From UBA8515 sp036170795 (lineage in GTDB: Bacteria > Patescibacteriota > Minisyncoccia > Phycocordibacterales > UBA9973): 19,034 bases of DNA. Of this stretch, positions 1 to 6,781 are shown piece by piece. The stretch is taken from contig JAVHPX010000018.1 of assembly GCA_036170795.1 (NCBI GenBank), positions 1 through 19,034 on the forward strand, read 5' to 3'. The notes beneath the pieces were generated by a model, which had not been told where the DNA came from, ran no database searches, and was given only the letters and a program-made list of their open reading frames with translations. The first letter of the stretch is position 1. Every line of letters starts with the position of its first letter. The translations under genes and the position numbers were made by a program.

Positions 1-933
1 AATCGTTGCGTCTGATTCTATAACATACATTGGTGTATCTTTTGTAAGTTTGTCCCAAGTAATCTTCTCGTTTGGAGTTGCACCTGAGTATGAACCATAT
101 GAAGTAGTCGAATCTGATATCTGACAAAAATAAGCCCATGGTTTAACTTCTTTCTGTAAATCATACTTTATAGAAGGGACTACACAAATAGGAAAGTCTC
201 CTGAAATACCTCCTCCTATCTGAAAGAATCCTACTCCTTGACCCTTTGAAAGTTCTTGATATTGATCATACCAAGCCACCATGTATTCTATACCTGACTT
301 TACAATATTAGCATTACATTCATTATTCTTAACATATGAAGCAAAAATATTTCCAAATGTTGAATCTTCATGCCCTGGCACAACAATCGGAATATTATTT
401 TCAGCTGCTGCAAGTAGCCAACATTCCTCAGTTTTCCCTTCGTGCAATTCTACTTCGAGACTTTTTATTAAATCATAAAAATATTCATGCCAAAACTTAC
501 GAGTACCATTAGTTGTATATTCTTTCCAAATTGGTACAATTTTTTTCTCTACAACTCTAAATGCTTCATCTTCAGGAATACTTGTATCAGTCACACGACG
601 CATGCGATCTTCTAAGATTTTAGTATCGTCTTCTTTTGTAAAGTAACGATAATCAGGAAAATCTTTATAACTATTGTGAGCAACGAGACGGAAAAGTGAT
701 TCTTCTAAATTGGCACCTGTTACAGACATACCAGAAATAAGACCAGCACGAATTGCGGGAGCTAAAGTTATACCAAGCTGGGCCGAAGACATTGCACCTC
801 CAATAGCCCAAAACATCTTGCCCCCTTTCTCAATATGACGCCAATAAGCAATAAGTGCATCTCGAGTGGCACGAGAATTAAAATTCTTATAATTTTTAAG
901 CACAAAATCCAATGTAGGTAATTGTGTATTCAT
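1..933 (-). CDS. Deoxyhypusine-synthase-family protein (3' end cut by the window edge)
   Basis: 311 codons read in frame from an ATG at 931-933 to the left edge; the stop codon lies outside. Family features are visible: a glycine-rich N-terminal stretch (GGAMSSAQLG), a VTGANLEESL segment, an IPIVVPGHEDSTFGN segment, a FFQIGGG loop and, near the end, SYSGATPNEKITWDKL. The last matches the deoxyhypusine synthase active-site region, so K295 aligns with the lysine that forms the covalent imine in the eukaryotic enzyme. The fold binds NAD and moves an aminobutyl group from spermidine to an amine. Bacteria have no eIF5A, so the acceptor is probably a small polyamine (homospermidine-type chemistry) rather than a protein; that is inference. 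It lies 56 bp downstream of arginine decarboxylase on the same strand. Its own TATAAT box sits 6 nt before the ATG. Roughly 30-40 C-terminal residues are probably missing. Confidence 0.88.
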   Translation of the reverse strand, partial: MNTQLPTLDFVLKNYKNFNSRATRDALIAYWRHIEKGGKMFWAIGGAMSSAQLGITLAPAIRAGLISGMSVTGANLEESLFRLVAHNSYKDFPDYRYFTKEDDTKILEDRMRRVTDTSIPEDEAFRVVEKKIVPIWKEYTTNGTRKFWHEYFYDLIKSLEVELHEGKTEECWLLAAAENNIPIVVPGHEDSTFGNIFASYVKNNECNANIVKSGIEYMVAWYDQYQELSKGQGVGFFQIGGGISGDFPICVVPSIKYDLQKEVKPWAYFCQISDSTTSYGSYSGATPNEKITWDKLTKDTPMYVIESDATI

Positions 934-939
934 AATTTA

Positions 940-969
940 ATTATATCATTTATAATAATAATTTCACAA
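940..969 (-). promoter_or_regulatory. Predicted promoter of the deoxyhypusine-synthase-like gene
   Basis: Minus strand: -35 TTGTGA (964-969), 18-bp spacer, perfect -10 TATAAT (940-945). The -10 box ends 6 nt before the ATG at 933, so transcription would start at or next to the start codon and give a leaderless mRNA. Confidence 0.45.
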
Positions 970-989
970 ATTATATTAATAATTACTTC

Positions 990-2369
990 TTACCATCCAA
1001 AATCCTTACCTACATCATCAGGGGTTTCTCTTTTACGAGCTACCACAATATGACCATTTTCTATAATAAGTTTAAGGGGCGATGACAACATACAATGATG
1101 AGCGGATAATGGATCTTGATATGCACCAGTATCATAAACAACTATATACATGGAACTACCTTCACCAACATTATAATGTGGTAAAGCAATAGTACCACGT
1201 ACGCCTGTATATATATCATCTGAATCACAACTTGAACCTGCCAGCCATACTTCATCTAAATTAGCATCATGTTTATTATTTGCTGGTGAAATAGCCCATT
1301 TTTGACCAATAGCCCAAGTATCAAGAAGATCATTCATAAAACTTCCATCTATAACATACCATTTTTTAGCAGGACTTTTTTTATTAGAAATCTTTTTAGT
1401 ATCAATAATTTTAAAAACACTAATCTGAGCTGGAGCGACAATATATCTTCCCCATTCACAAACAAGATTTGGGTGTGGAAGACCTCTTTTTTCAGACTCA
1501 TGTTTTATAAGTTTTAATATTTTCTCCATCAATTTATCGATAGGATAACTTTTTTTACGAATATAAGGAATAGGCATACCACCACCGATATCAAGAGTAT
1601 CGAGTGATGGATTCTTTTCCTTAATTTTAAAATATACATCAAGTGCATATTTAATAGGATTTACAACATCAGAAAGTTTTTCTATTTGTGAACCAATATG
1701 ATAATGTAAAATTTTTAAATTCTTAAAATAACCCATATTGATAATTTCTTTTGCTGAGAATCCAAAACGGTCAATAGGTTTATTCCAATAAGAGCTAGCT
1801 TTGATCGGCATATCAAGTCTAATACCAACATCATACTTAGAATATTGAAGAAATTTTAATTCATTTGGTCCCTCAATTAAAGGAAATATCTTTACACCTT
1901 TATGTTGAAGATCATCTATAAGAGAAATATATTTATCAGTTTTTGGACCTGAACAAAGAATACGAATATTAGGATTAAAAGTTTCTTGTTCAAGCATTTT
2001 CTTCACAAGCCAAAGATCATTATAAGAAGAAGTTTCCAAATGAGCACCTTCACCAACTAGAGCCATTACTACCTCTTTATTTTGATTCACTTTCATAGGA
2101 TAGTGATAAAAAAACTTACCATTATAAGTAACTTTTTTTGAAAGATCTCTAACCAAATCAAGAAAGTCTTCTAATCTTTCTTCAATAACAAAAGGCATCA
2201 ATATCTCTAGTGATGTACCAAATTTTTCTGCCATATAACGAACATTATAAATATTATGACCTTCTTTAATAATTAAATCACCTTCTTTATTAAAATCAAA
2301 ATATTGAGTATTAAATTCTTTTGTACCTATCTTCCAGAGCTTCTTTGAAGCAACAGAACGTTTAGTCAT
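990..2369 (-). CDS. speA: Biosynthetic arginine decarboxylase (PLP, alanine-racemase fold)
   Basis: 459 residues. It decarboxylates L-arginine to agmatine, the entry to polyamines by the arginine route. Visible features in order: a YHYPMKVNQ block with the PLP Schiff-base lysine K93, GAHLETSSYND for cofactor and substrate contacts, LHYHIGSQ at 221-228, the phosphate-binding LDIGGG at 259-264, CEWGR at 304-308, and CDSD at 381-384 with the catalytic cysteine of this decarboxylase class. The order and wording fit SpeA better than ornithine or diaminopimelate decarboxylases, but SpeA is usually about 630 residues, so the inserted and C-terminal extra domains are absent or reduced. A TATAAT at 2386-2391 lies 16 nt before the start. 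Lysine or ornithine as substrate cannot be excluded from sequence alone. The deoxyhypusine-synthase-like gene follows directly, suggesting one pathway. Confidence 0.88.
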   Translation of the reverse strand: MTKRSVASKKLWKIGTKEFNTQYFDFNKEGDLIIKEGHNIYNVRYMAEKFGTSLEILMPFVIEERLEDFLDLVRDLSKKVTYNGKFFYHYPMKVNQNKEVVMALVGEGAHLETSSYNDLWLVKKMLEQETFNPNIRILCSGPKTDKYISLIDDLQHKGVKIFPLIEGPNELKFLQYSKYDVGIRLDMPIKASSYWNKPIDRFGFSAKEIINMGYFKNLKILHYHIGSQIEKLSDVVNPIKYALDVYFKIKEKNPSLDTLDIGGGMPIPYIRKKSYPIDKLMEKILKLIKHESEKRGLPHPNLVCEWGRYIVAPAQISVFKIIDTKKISNKKSPAKKWYVIDGSFMNDLLDTWAIGQKWAISPANNKHDANLDEVWLAGSSCDSDDIYTGVRGTIALPHYNVGEGSSMYIVVYDTGAYQDPLSAHHCMLSSPLKLIIENGHIVVARKRETPDDVGKDFGW

Positions 2370-2468
2370 TTCTTTTTATCAAGCAATTATAATCGTGCCT
2401 GCAATAAAATAATAATAAGACTATAATAACAAAACTACAGAATATGTAAATAGAAAAAGAAATGATAA

Positions 2469-3548
2469 CTATATTCCCTCTTCTTTTAATTTTTCAATAA
2501 TTTCTTTAGATTTACGAGATAATTTTTTAGGCATTTGAATTTGAATACGAATGATGATATCTCCTCGGCCACGATTTGAAGGTACACCTTTGCCTCGAAC
2601 ACGAAGAAACTCTCCATGATTAATACCTTCTGGGATTTTCACTTCGACAATATTACCTTCTAAGGTTTTCAAATTGTATGTCATTCCAAGCAATGCGTCA
2701 GTAAGCTTGATTAATAAATCAATAGTTAAATTAAGTCCATCACGTTTGAAAATTAAATGCGGATGGACATTAATCTTTATATATAAATCTCCAGGTTCTC
2801 CATTTTTAACAGCTTCACCAAGACCTGTCATACGGACCATTTCTCCAGAATTAATACCAGAAGGAATATTAACTTTTATTTCTTCTTGTTTTGTACGGAC
2901 ACCTGCGCCACGACATGCATTACATTTTTCATTTGGAATTTTTCCTTGACCATTACAAACATCACAAGTCTTTGTCGTCTGGAATGTTCCAAGTATTGAG
3001 CGCTTCAATTCACGAATCTGACCTTGACCATTACATGTTTTACATATGTCCATCTTAGTTCCTAACTTACTACCTGTACCACGACATATATCACAAATTG
3101 ATTGTTTGGTTAAAAGAATAGTACGAGCTACTCCAAAAATAGAATCCTCAAAAGATAAATCAATTTCTGTAGAGATATCTCTTCCACGATGAGCTTGTTG
3201 TCTACCACGACTACTTCCAAAAAAATCACCAAATATATCACCGAGGTCGCCCATGTCGAATTCTACGCCTCCCTGTCCACCAGAAAAATCAAATCCTCCA
3301 AATCCACCCTGTTGTTGCCCTCCAGGATTAAATCCTTGTGGTCCATCAGAACCAAAATTATCATACTGTGCGCGCTTCTGGTCATCAGAGAGTGTTTGAT
3401 AAGCCTGATTCACTTCCTTGAATTTCGTATCATCGCCTTTATTTTTATCAGGGTGGTACTTGTGCGCAAGCTTATGATAAGCTTTCTTCATCTCGTCCTT
3501 AGACGCACTTTTATTTATTCCCAATATTTCATAGTAATCTTTTGACAT
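2469..3548 (-). CDS. dnaJ: Chaperone protein DnaJ (Hsp40, type I)
   Basis: 359 residues with full type I architecture. The J domain (about 1-66) has the HPD motif at 32-34 that stimulates DnaK ATPase. A Gly/Phe-rich linker runs about 68-112. The zinc-binding domain has four CxxC motifs at 152-155, 169-172, 195-198 and 209-212, each followed by the family's GxG. Two C-terminal substrate-binding beta domains follow to the end. All eight zinc cysteines are present. It starts 3 nt after the dnaK stop codon, so the two are one operon and likely translationally coupled. No clear intrinsic terminator was found in the 99 bp between it and speA. Confidence 0.97.
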   Translation of the reverse strand: MSKDYYEILGINKSASKDEMKKAYHKLAHKYHPDKNKGDDTKFKEVNQAYQTLSDDQKRAQYDNFGSDGPQGFNPGGQQQGGFGGFDFSGGQGGVEFDMGDLGDIFGDFFGSSRGRQQAHRGRDISTEIDLSFEDSIFGVARTILLTKQSICDICRGTGSKLGTKMDICKTCNGQGQIRELKRSILGTFQTTKTCDVCNGQGKIPNEKCNACRGAGVRTKQEEIKVNIPSGINSGEMVRMTGLGEAVKNGEPGDLYIKINVHPHLIFKRDGLNLTIDLLIKLTDALLGMTYNLKTLEGNIVEVKIPEGINHGEFLRVRGKGVPSNRGRGDIIIRIQIQMPKKLSRKSKEIIEKLKEEGI

Positions 3549-3551
3549 AAT

Positions 3552-5423
3552 TTACTTTTTCTCAGAACTTTCATTTACTTCTGCGTCTTTAATTTCTGGA
3601 CCTTGTTCTTCTGGAGTTTTATCAGCTTTACTCATTGCTTCACCAATTTTTGAAACTTCAGTTGTAAGAGCTTCAATAGTAGATTTTATTACAGTAATAT
3701 CTGTACCCTCTTTAGCTGTTCGAGCAGCAACAATTTTTTCTTCAATACTTGCTTTAATTTCTGGTGTAACCTTGTCTCCATATTCTTTAACTGATTTTTC
3801 AGCAGAGAAAATCATCATTTCTGCTGTATTTTTCTCATCAACAAGTTCTTTCTTCTTAGCATCTGCATCAGCATAAGTGAGAGCTTCATCTTGCATACGC
3901 TTGATATCCGTATCTGTAAGACCAGAAGATGCTTCAATTCGAATAGATGATTCTTTACCAGAAGCTTTATCTTTTGCTTTCACATTTAAGATACCATTTG
4001 CATCTACATCAAAAGTTACTTCTATTTGAGGCATTCCTCTAGGGGCTGGTGGTATATCACCAAGAATAAAACGACCAAGGGATTTATTGTCAGAAGCCAT
4101 TGGACGTTCACCTTGAGTGATGTGAATTTCTACAGAAGTCTGATTATCAGCAGCAGTTGAGAAAACTTGACTCTTTGAACTTGGAATAGTTGTATTACGC
4201 TCTATAAGCTTTGTAGCGACGCCTCCGAGAGTCTCTATTCCAAGAGATAATGGTATGACATCAAGTAATAGAACATCTTTGACATCACCTTGCAGAACCC
4301 CAGCCTGAACAGCAGCACCAAGAGCTACAACTTCATCTGGATTAATTGAACGATTAGGCTCTTTATTAAAAAATGTCTTCACAGCTTCTACTATCGCTGG
4401 CATTCTAGTTTGACCACCTACCATTATAATTTCATCGATTTCACCCATCTTAAAAGGACTTGCTTCCATTGCACGTTTCGTAATTTCTATCGAACGATCA
4501 ATATACTCTTGTGACAAAGAAATAAGTTGAGCTTGACTCATTTTCATTAGTAAATGTTTTGGCCCACTAGCATCTGATGTTATAAATGGAATGTTGATTT
4601 CTGTTTCTGGTGTTGTTGAGAGTTCTATTTTTGCTTTCTCAGCTGCTTCATCTAGACGTTGTAAAGCCAAAGGATCTTTTGTAATATCAATACCAGATTC
4701 TTTTTTGTATTCCGTTGCAATCCAATTTATTATTTTCTGATCTATATCACGACCACCCATATGTGAATCTCCATCAGTAGATTTAACTTCTATAACATCA
4801 TCTCCAACTTCAAGAACTGATACATCAAAAGTACCTCCACCAAAATCATAAACAACTATTTTTTCATTTTTTTTCGTATTAAATCCGTAAGCAAGAGCAG
4901 CGGCAGTAGGTTCATTAATAATACGTTTTACATCAAGGCCTGCTATTTGACCAGCATCTTTTGTAGCTTTACGTTGTGCATCATTAAAATATGCAGGTAC
5001 CGTAATAACTGCTTCTGTAATTTTTTCACCAAGTTTTACCTCAACATCAGCTTTAATTTTTGCCAAAATCATCGCAGATATTTCTTCTGGGCGATTCCAT
5101 TTGTTTCCAATATTTACTTCTACTCCACCATCTGTACCTTTTTGAATTTTAAATGGAGCTGTAGTTTGTGTTTTTTGAATTTCAGGATCATCAAACATGT
5201 GACCCATAAATCGTTTGATACCATAAATTGTATTCTGTGGATTTGTAACTGCCTGACGCTTTGCAAGAAGACCAACAAGCCTATCTCCATTCTTACCAAT
5301 TGCAACTATTGATGGAGTTGTTCTCCCACCTTCAATATTTTCTATTATCTTTGGTTGACCACCTTCGATTATAGCAACCGCACTATTTGTTGTACCTAAA
5401 TCTATACCTATAATTTTACTCAT
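3552..5423 (-). CDS. dnaK: Chaperone protein DnaK (Hsp70)
   Basis: 623 residues, close to the usual 610-640. The nucleotide-binding domain opens with IIGIDLGTTNS (phosphate-1 loop, about 4-14), has FGGGTFD at 194-200 (phosphate-2) and VGGQTRMP at 335-342 (adenosine site). The interdomain linker is VLLLDVIPLSLG, then come the peptide-binding beta domain and a helical lid. The tail is acidic but ends NESSEKK rather than the common EEVKDK. It works with DnaJ (3 nt downstream) and GrpE, which here lies about 2.1 kb upstream across a regulator island. No CIRCE repeat and no hrcA are seen in its 5' region; instead a GC-rich hairpin at 5437-5464 ends 13 nt before the ATG. Confidence 0.98.
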   Translation of the reverse strand: MSKIIGIDLGTTNSAVAIIEGGQPKIIENIEGGRTTPSIVAIGKNGDRLVGLLAKRQAVTNPQNTIYGIKRFMGHMFDDPEIQKTQTTAPFKIQKGTDGGVEVNIGNKWNRPEEISAMILAKIKADVEVKLGEKITEAVITVPAYFNDAQRKATKDAGQIAGLDVKRIINEPTAAALAYGFNTKKNEKIVVYDFGGGTFDVSVLEVGDDVIEVKSTDGDSHMGGRDIDQKIINWIATEYKKESGIDITKDPLALQRLDEAAEKAKIELSTTPETEINIPFITSDASGPKHLLMKMSQAQLISLSQEYIDRSIEITKRAMEASPFKMGEIDEIIMVGGQTRMPAIVEAVKTFFNKEPNRSINPDEVVALGAAVQAGVLQGDVKDVLLLDVIPLSLGIETLGGVATKLIERNTTIPSSKSQVFSTAADNQTSVEIHITQGERPMASDNKSLGRFILGDIPPAPRGMPQIEVTFDVDANGILNVKAKDKASGKESSIRIEASSGLTDTDIKRMQDEALTYADADAKKKELVDEKNTAEMMIFSAEKSVKEYGDKVTPEIKASIEEKIVAARTAKEGTDITVIKSTIEALTTEVSKIGEAMSKADKTPEEQGPEIKDAEVNESSEKK

Positions 5424-5436
5424 ATATTTTTCTTTG

Positions 5437-5464
5437 GCTCGCCATAGCTTAGAGCATAGGCAGC
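5437..5464 (-). promoter_or_regulatory. GC-rich hairpin in the dnaK leader
   Basis: On the dnaK mRNA strand GCTGCC pairs with GGC-G-AGC (6 bp with one bulged base). A symmetrical 3x3 internal loop and an inner GCT/AGC stem with a 3-nt loop follow. It is a GC island in an AT-rich spacer and ends 13 nt before the dnaK ATG. A role in translational or heat control is only inference; the structure is short. Confidence 0.35.
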
Positions 5465-5495
5465 TATATTTATTAATAATAAATTGATAATAATT

Positions 5496-5771
5496 TTATT
5501 TATAATATTGATTAATTCTTTTAATAAATTCATCTAAATCATCAATATGTATTTTCATATCAGAATAATTTCCAGAATTACCCTCATATTTTAAATTTTC
5601 ACCTAAATTAATTTCTTCACTTCCATCAAGTAATGAGGCAATATTTTTTACTTGTCTACCTCCAAATTCTTCTCTTCCAACATCACCAAGCCTTAAATAT
5701 CCATTCTCATCAGCCTTTAAAGAATATTTTTCTTTAAAATCTACTAATTTTTCTAAATTAAATTTTTTCAT
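5496..5771 (-). CDS. Hypothetical protein upstream of dnaK
   Basis: 91 residues, charged, lysine- and glutamate-rich, with no signal peptide, membrane segment or cysteine. The opening MKKFNLEKLVDFKEKYSLKA looks helical and the end HIDDLDEFIKRINQYYK looks like an amphipathic helix; the middle is glycine- and asparagine-rich. I recognise no family. It lies 72 bp upstream of dnaK on the same strand and is probably co-transcribed, since the best -10 box (TATAAT at 5803-5808) precedes this gene. A small soluble protein tied to the chaperone operon is possible, but no function is assigned. Confidence 0.6.
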   Translation of the reverse strand: MKKFNLEKLVDFKEKYSLKADENGYLRLGDVGREEFGGRQVKNIASLLDGSEEINLGENLKYEGNSGNYSDMKIHIDDLDEFIKRINQYYK

Positions 5772-5802
5772 AAATTTACATATTTAACTTAATAATGTTC
5801 CT

Positions 5803-5808
5803 ATTATA
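5803..5808 (-). promoter_or_regulatory. -10 box for the 5771-2469 unit (unknown gene, dnaK, dnaJ)
   Basis: Minus-strand TATAAT, 31 nt before the ATG of the 91-residue gene. The -35 region at 17 bp is weak (AATAAC-like). There is no CIRCE-like inverted repeat nearby. Confidence 0.35.
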
Positions 5809-5849
5809 TACCCTTGTTTTTCTTTGTTATTAACTTATAATTTATTTAC

Positions 5850-5878
5850 TTGACAATTTTATACTAAAATGTTATTTT
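5850..5878 (+). promoter_or_regulatory. Possible promoter of the tiny plus-strand unit
   Basis: A perfect -35 TTGACA at 5850-5855 is followed after 17 bp by TATTTT (5873-5878), a poor -10. A TATACA at 5896-5901 is too far away for this -35. The strong -35 and the terminator at 6020-6060 bracket an independent unit. Confidence 0.35.
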
Positions 5879-5903
5879 TTACATAAATCTAAAATTATAC
5901 ATT

Positions 5904-6011
5904 ATGGGAGAAATAATAATATGGTTGTGGAGCAATTTCCCAGGAGAAATTATAATGGCAGTCATTGTAATTGCTATGGGGCTTTCAACCAAAATGGAAA
6001 GATTCCTTTAA
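5904..6011 (+). CDS. Possible 35-residue hydrophobic small protein
   Basis: ATG to TAA, 35 codons. The peptide begins MGEIIIWLWSNFPGE, continues with a hydrophobic run (IIMAVIVIAMGL) and ends STKMERFL, so a single short membrane-associated helix is plausible. An internal ATG at 5955 (residue 18) is preceded 8 nt upstream by AGGAG (5942-5946), one of the few good Shine-Dalgarno sequences in the window; use of that start would give only 18 residues. The unit stands alone, with an upstream TTGACA and an intrinsic terminator beginning 9 nt after the stop. It may instead be a small RNA gene. I recognise no family. Confidence 0.4.
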   Translation: MGEIIIWLWSNFPGEIIMAVIVIAMGLSTKMERFL

Positions 6012-6019
6012 AAATCGTG

Positions 6020-6060
6020 AAAGTCACTTTGATAATCGTATTATTTAGGTGACTTTTTTT
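6020..6060 (+). terminator. Intrinsic terminator of the tiny plus-strand unit
   Basis: AAAGTCAC (6020-6027) pairs with GTGACTTT (6049-6056). The stem continues through an inner ATAAT/ATTAT helix closed by a CGT loop, then a run of seven T (6054-6060). It starts 9 nt after the 35-codon ORF. Confidence 0.75.
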
Positions 6061-6085
6061 ATTATACACCCATCATTTTATTTTG

Positions 6086-6115
6086 ACAAGTATTTAGCGA
6101 CCACCAAATACTTGT
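6086..6115 (+). promoter_or_regulatory. Perfect palindrome, likely operator of the PaaX-like gene
   Basis: ACAAGTATTT (6086-6095) and its exact reverse complement AAATACTTGT (6106-6115) are separated by 10 bp, so half-site centres are 20 bp (two helical turns) apart. The left arm overlaps a TTGACA (6083-6088) and the right arm runs into a TATAAT (6115-6120) and the proposed -35 TTGTAT (6112-6117). There is no T-run after it, so a dimer binding site fits better than a terminator. Autoregulation by the adjacent regulator is inference. Confidence 0.55.
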
Positions 6116-6140
6116 ATAATATATAAAAAGATATTATAAT
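6112..6140 (+). promoter_or_regulatory. Predicted promoter of the plus-strand PaaX-like gene
   Basis: -35 TTGTAT (6112-6117), 17-bp spacer, -10 TATAAT (6135-6140), which ends 7 nt before the ATG at 6148; a leaderless transcript is predicted. A second TATAAT at 6115-6120 has only a poor -35 at the right spacing. Confidence 0.5.
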
Positions 6141-6147
6141 AGTCAAC

Positions 6148-6693
6148 ATGATAAAGAAGCCTTCAATTCAAAGGACAATTCTCAAAACTCTTTCAAAAAA
6201 AGGAGTTACACCTATCGATTCCATAAAGAAAGATGTCGAAGGTGCTATTTTGGGCCACTCTGAGGCTGATAATAAGACTGGATATGCAATTGCTCGATCT
6301 ATCAAGAATCTCCTCTCAGACGGGCTTGTAGAGGCATTTAACTCGGATCACAATCAGTACTTACGCCTTACAAAAGAAGGAAAACAAAAATTAAATAATA
6401 TAGCACTAGAATGCGAATCAAGTCTTATCTCTACTCACTGGGATGGATACTGGCGCATAATACTCTTAGACCTTCCAGAAGATCGCAAGAGTGAACGTGA
6501 AGCTCTACGTTACCTTCTCAAAAAAGCAGGATTTATCTGTATTAAAAATTCTGTTTGGGTTTCAATATATCCGTATGAGCATCTATTTACAAATATCAAA
6601 AAAGATTTAAATTTAACATCAGAGATGATGATTATAGTGACAGACAAAATAGACGAAAAAACAGAAAAAGAATTTCTGTCTTTATGTAAATAA
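6148..6693 (+). CDS. PaaX-family transcriptional regulator with Cas2-like domain
   Basis: 181 residues. An N-terminal winged-helix region (about 5-80, ending in the wing-like YLRLTKEGKQKL) is joined to a Cas2-like ferredoxin fold (about 97-181) with WRIILLDLPEDRKSERE, LRYLLKKAGFICIKNSVWV and a final MIIVTDKID strand. This is the PaaX N-terminal plus middle-domain arrangement. The C-terminal domain of true PaaX (about 300 residues) is absent. Such proteins are often labelled Cas2, but there is no cas1 or CRISPR array here, so DNA-binding regulation is the better reading. It is the only large plus-strand gene and converges on a second family member. A perfect palindrome overlaps its promoter, consistent with autorepression. 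The effector and targets are unknown. Confidence 0.75.
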   Translation: MIKKPSIQRTILKTLSKKGVTPIDSIKKDVEGAILGHSEADNKTGYAIARSIKNLLSDGLVEAFNSDHNQYLRLTKEGKQKLNNIALECESSLISTHWDGYWRIILLDLPEDRKSEREALRYLLKKAGFICIKNSVWVSIYPYEHLFTNIKKDLNLTSEMMIIVTDKIDEKTEKEFLSLCK

Positions 6694-6722
6694 ATACAAA
6701 TTAAATAATATTTGACTTATTA

Positions 6723-6754
6723 GAAACAAACTCTGTACCTGCAGAGTTTGTTTC
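6723..6754. terminator. Bidirectional terminator between the convergent PaaX-like genes
   Basis: GAAACAAACTCTG (6723-6735) pairs with CAGAGTTTGTTTC (6742-6754), a perfect 13-bp stem with a 6-nt loop. It sits midway between two convergent genes that end at 6693 and 6782, with T-rich DNA on the outgoing side of each strand. It is a relative of the hairpin at 7285-7322. Confidence 0.7.
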
Positions 6755-6781
6755 CTTTATTTATATTAGAAAATCTAAGTA

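Noticed and set aside
281..478. Plus-strand 65-codon open frame at the left end
   Set aside because: It is antisense to the deoxyhypusine-synthase-like gene, whose conserved motifs run through the same DNA.
4947..5312. Long open frames opposite dnaK and other large genes, for example 3189-3545, 10945-11229 and 13564-13854 on the plus strand
   Set aside because: They lie antisense to strongly conserved genes, have low-complexity translations rich in Ile, Phe and Ser, and match no family; they are shadows of the real frames.
5436..5470. tRNA-like segment (plus strand CCATAGCTTAGAGCATAGG resembles a D-arm)
   Set aside because: No acceptor stem, anticodon arm or T-loop sequence follows; the downstream 100 bases are almost pure A+T. 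It is better explained as a short leader hairpin.
5921..6052. Alternative 43-codon plus-strand ORF beginning MVVEQFPRRNYNGSH
   Set aside because: It runs through the stem of the intrinsic terminator at 6020-6060, whereas the 35-codon ORF stops just before it. Kept only as a possible nested frame.
6083..6120. Promoter formed by TTGACA (6083) and TATAAT (6115)
   Set aside because: The spacing is 26 bp, beyond even long-spacer activator-type promoters. TTGTAT-17-TATAAT immediately downstream is better.
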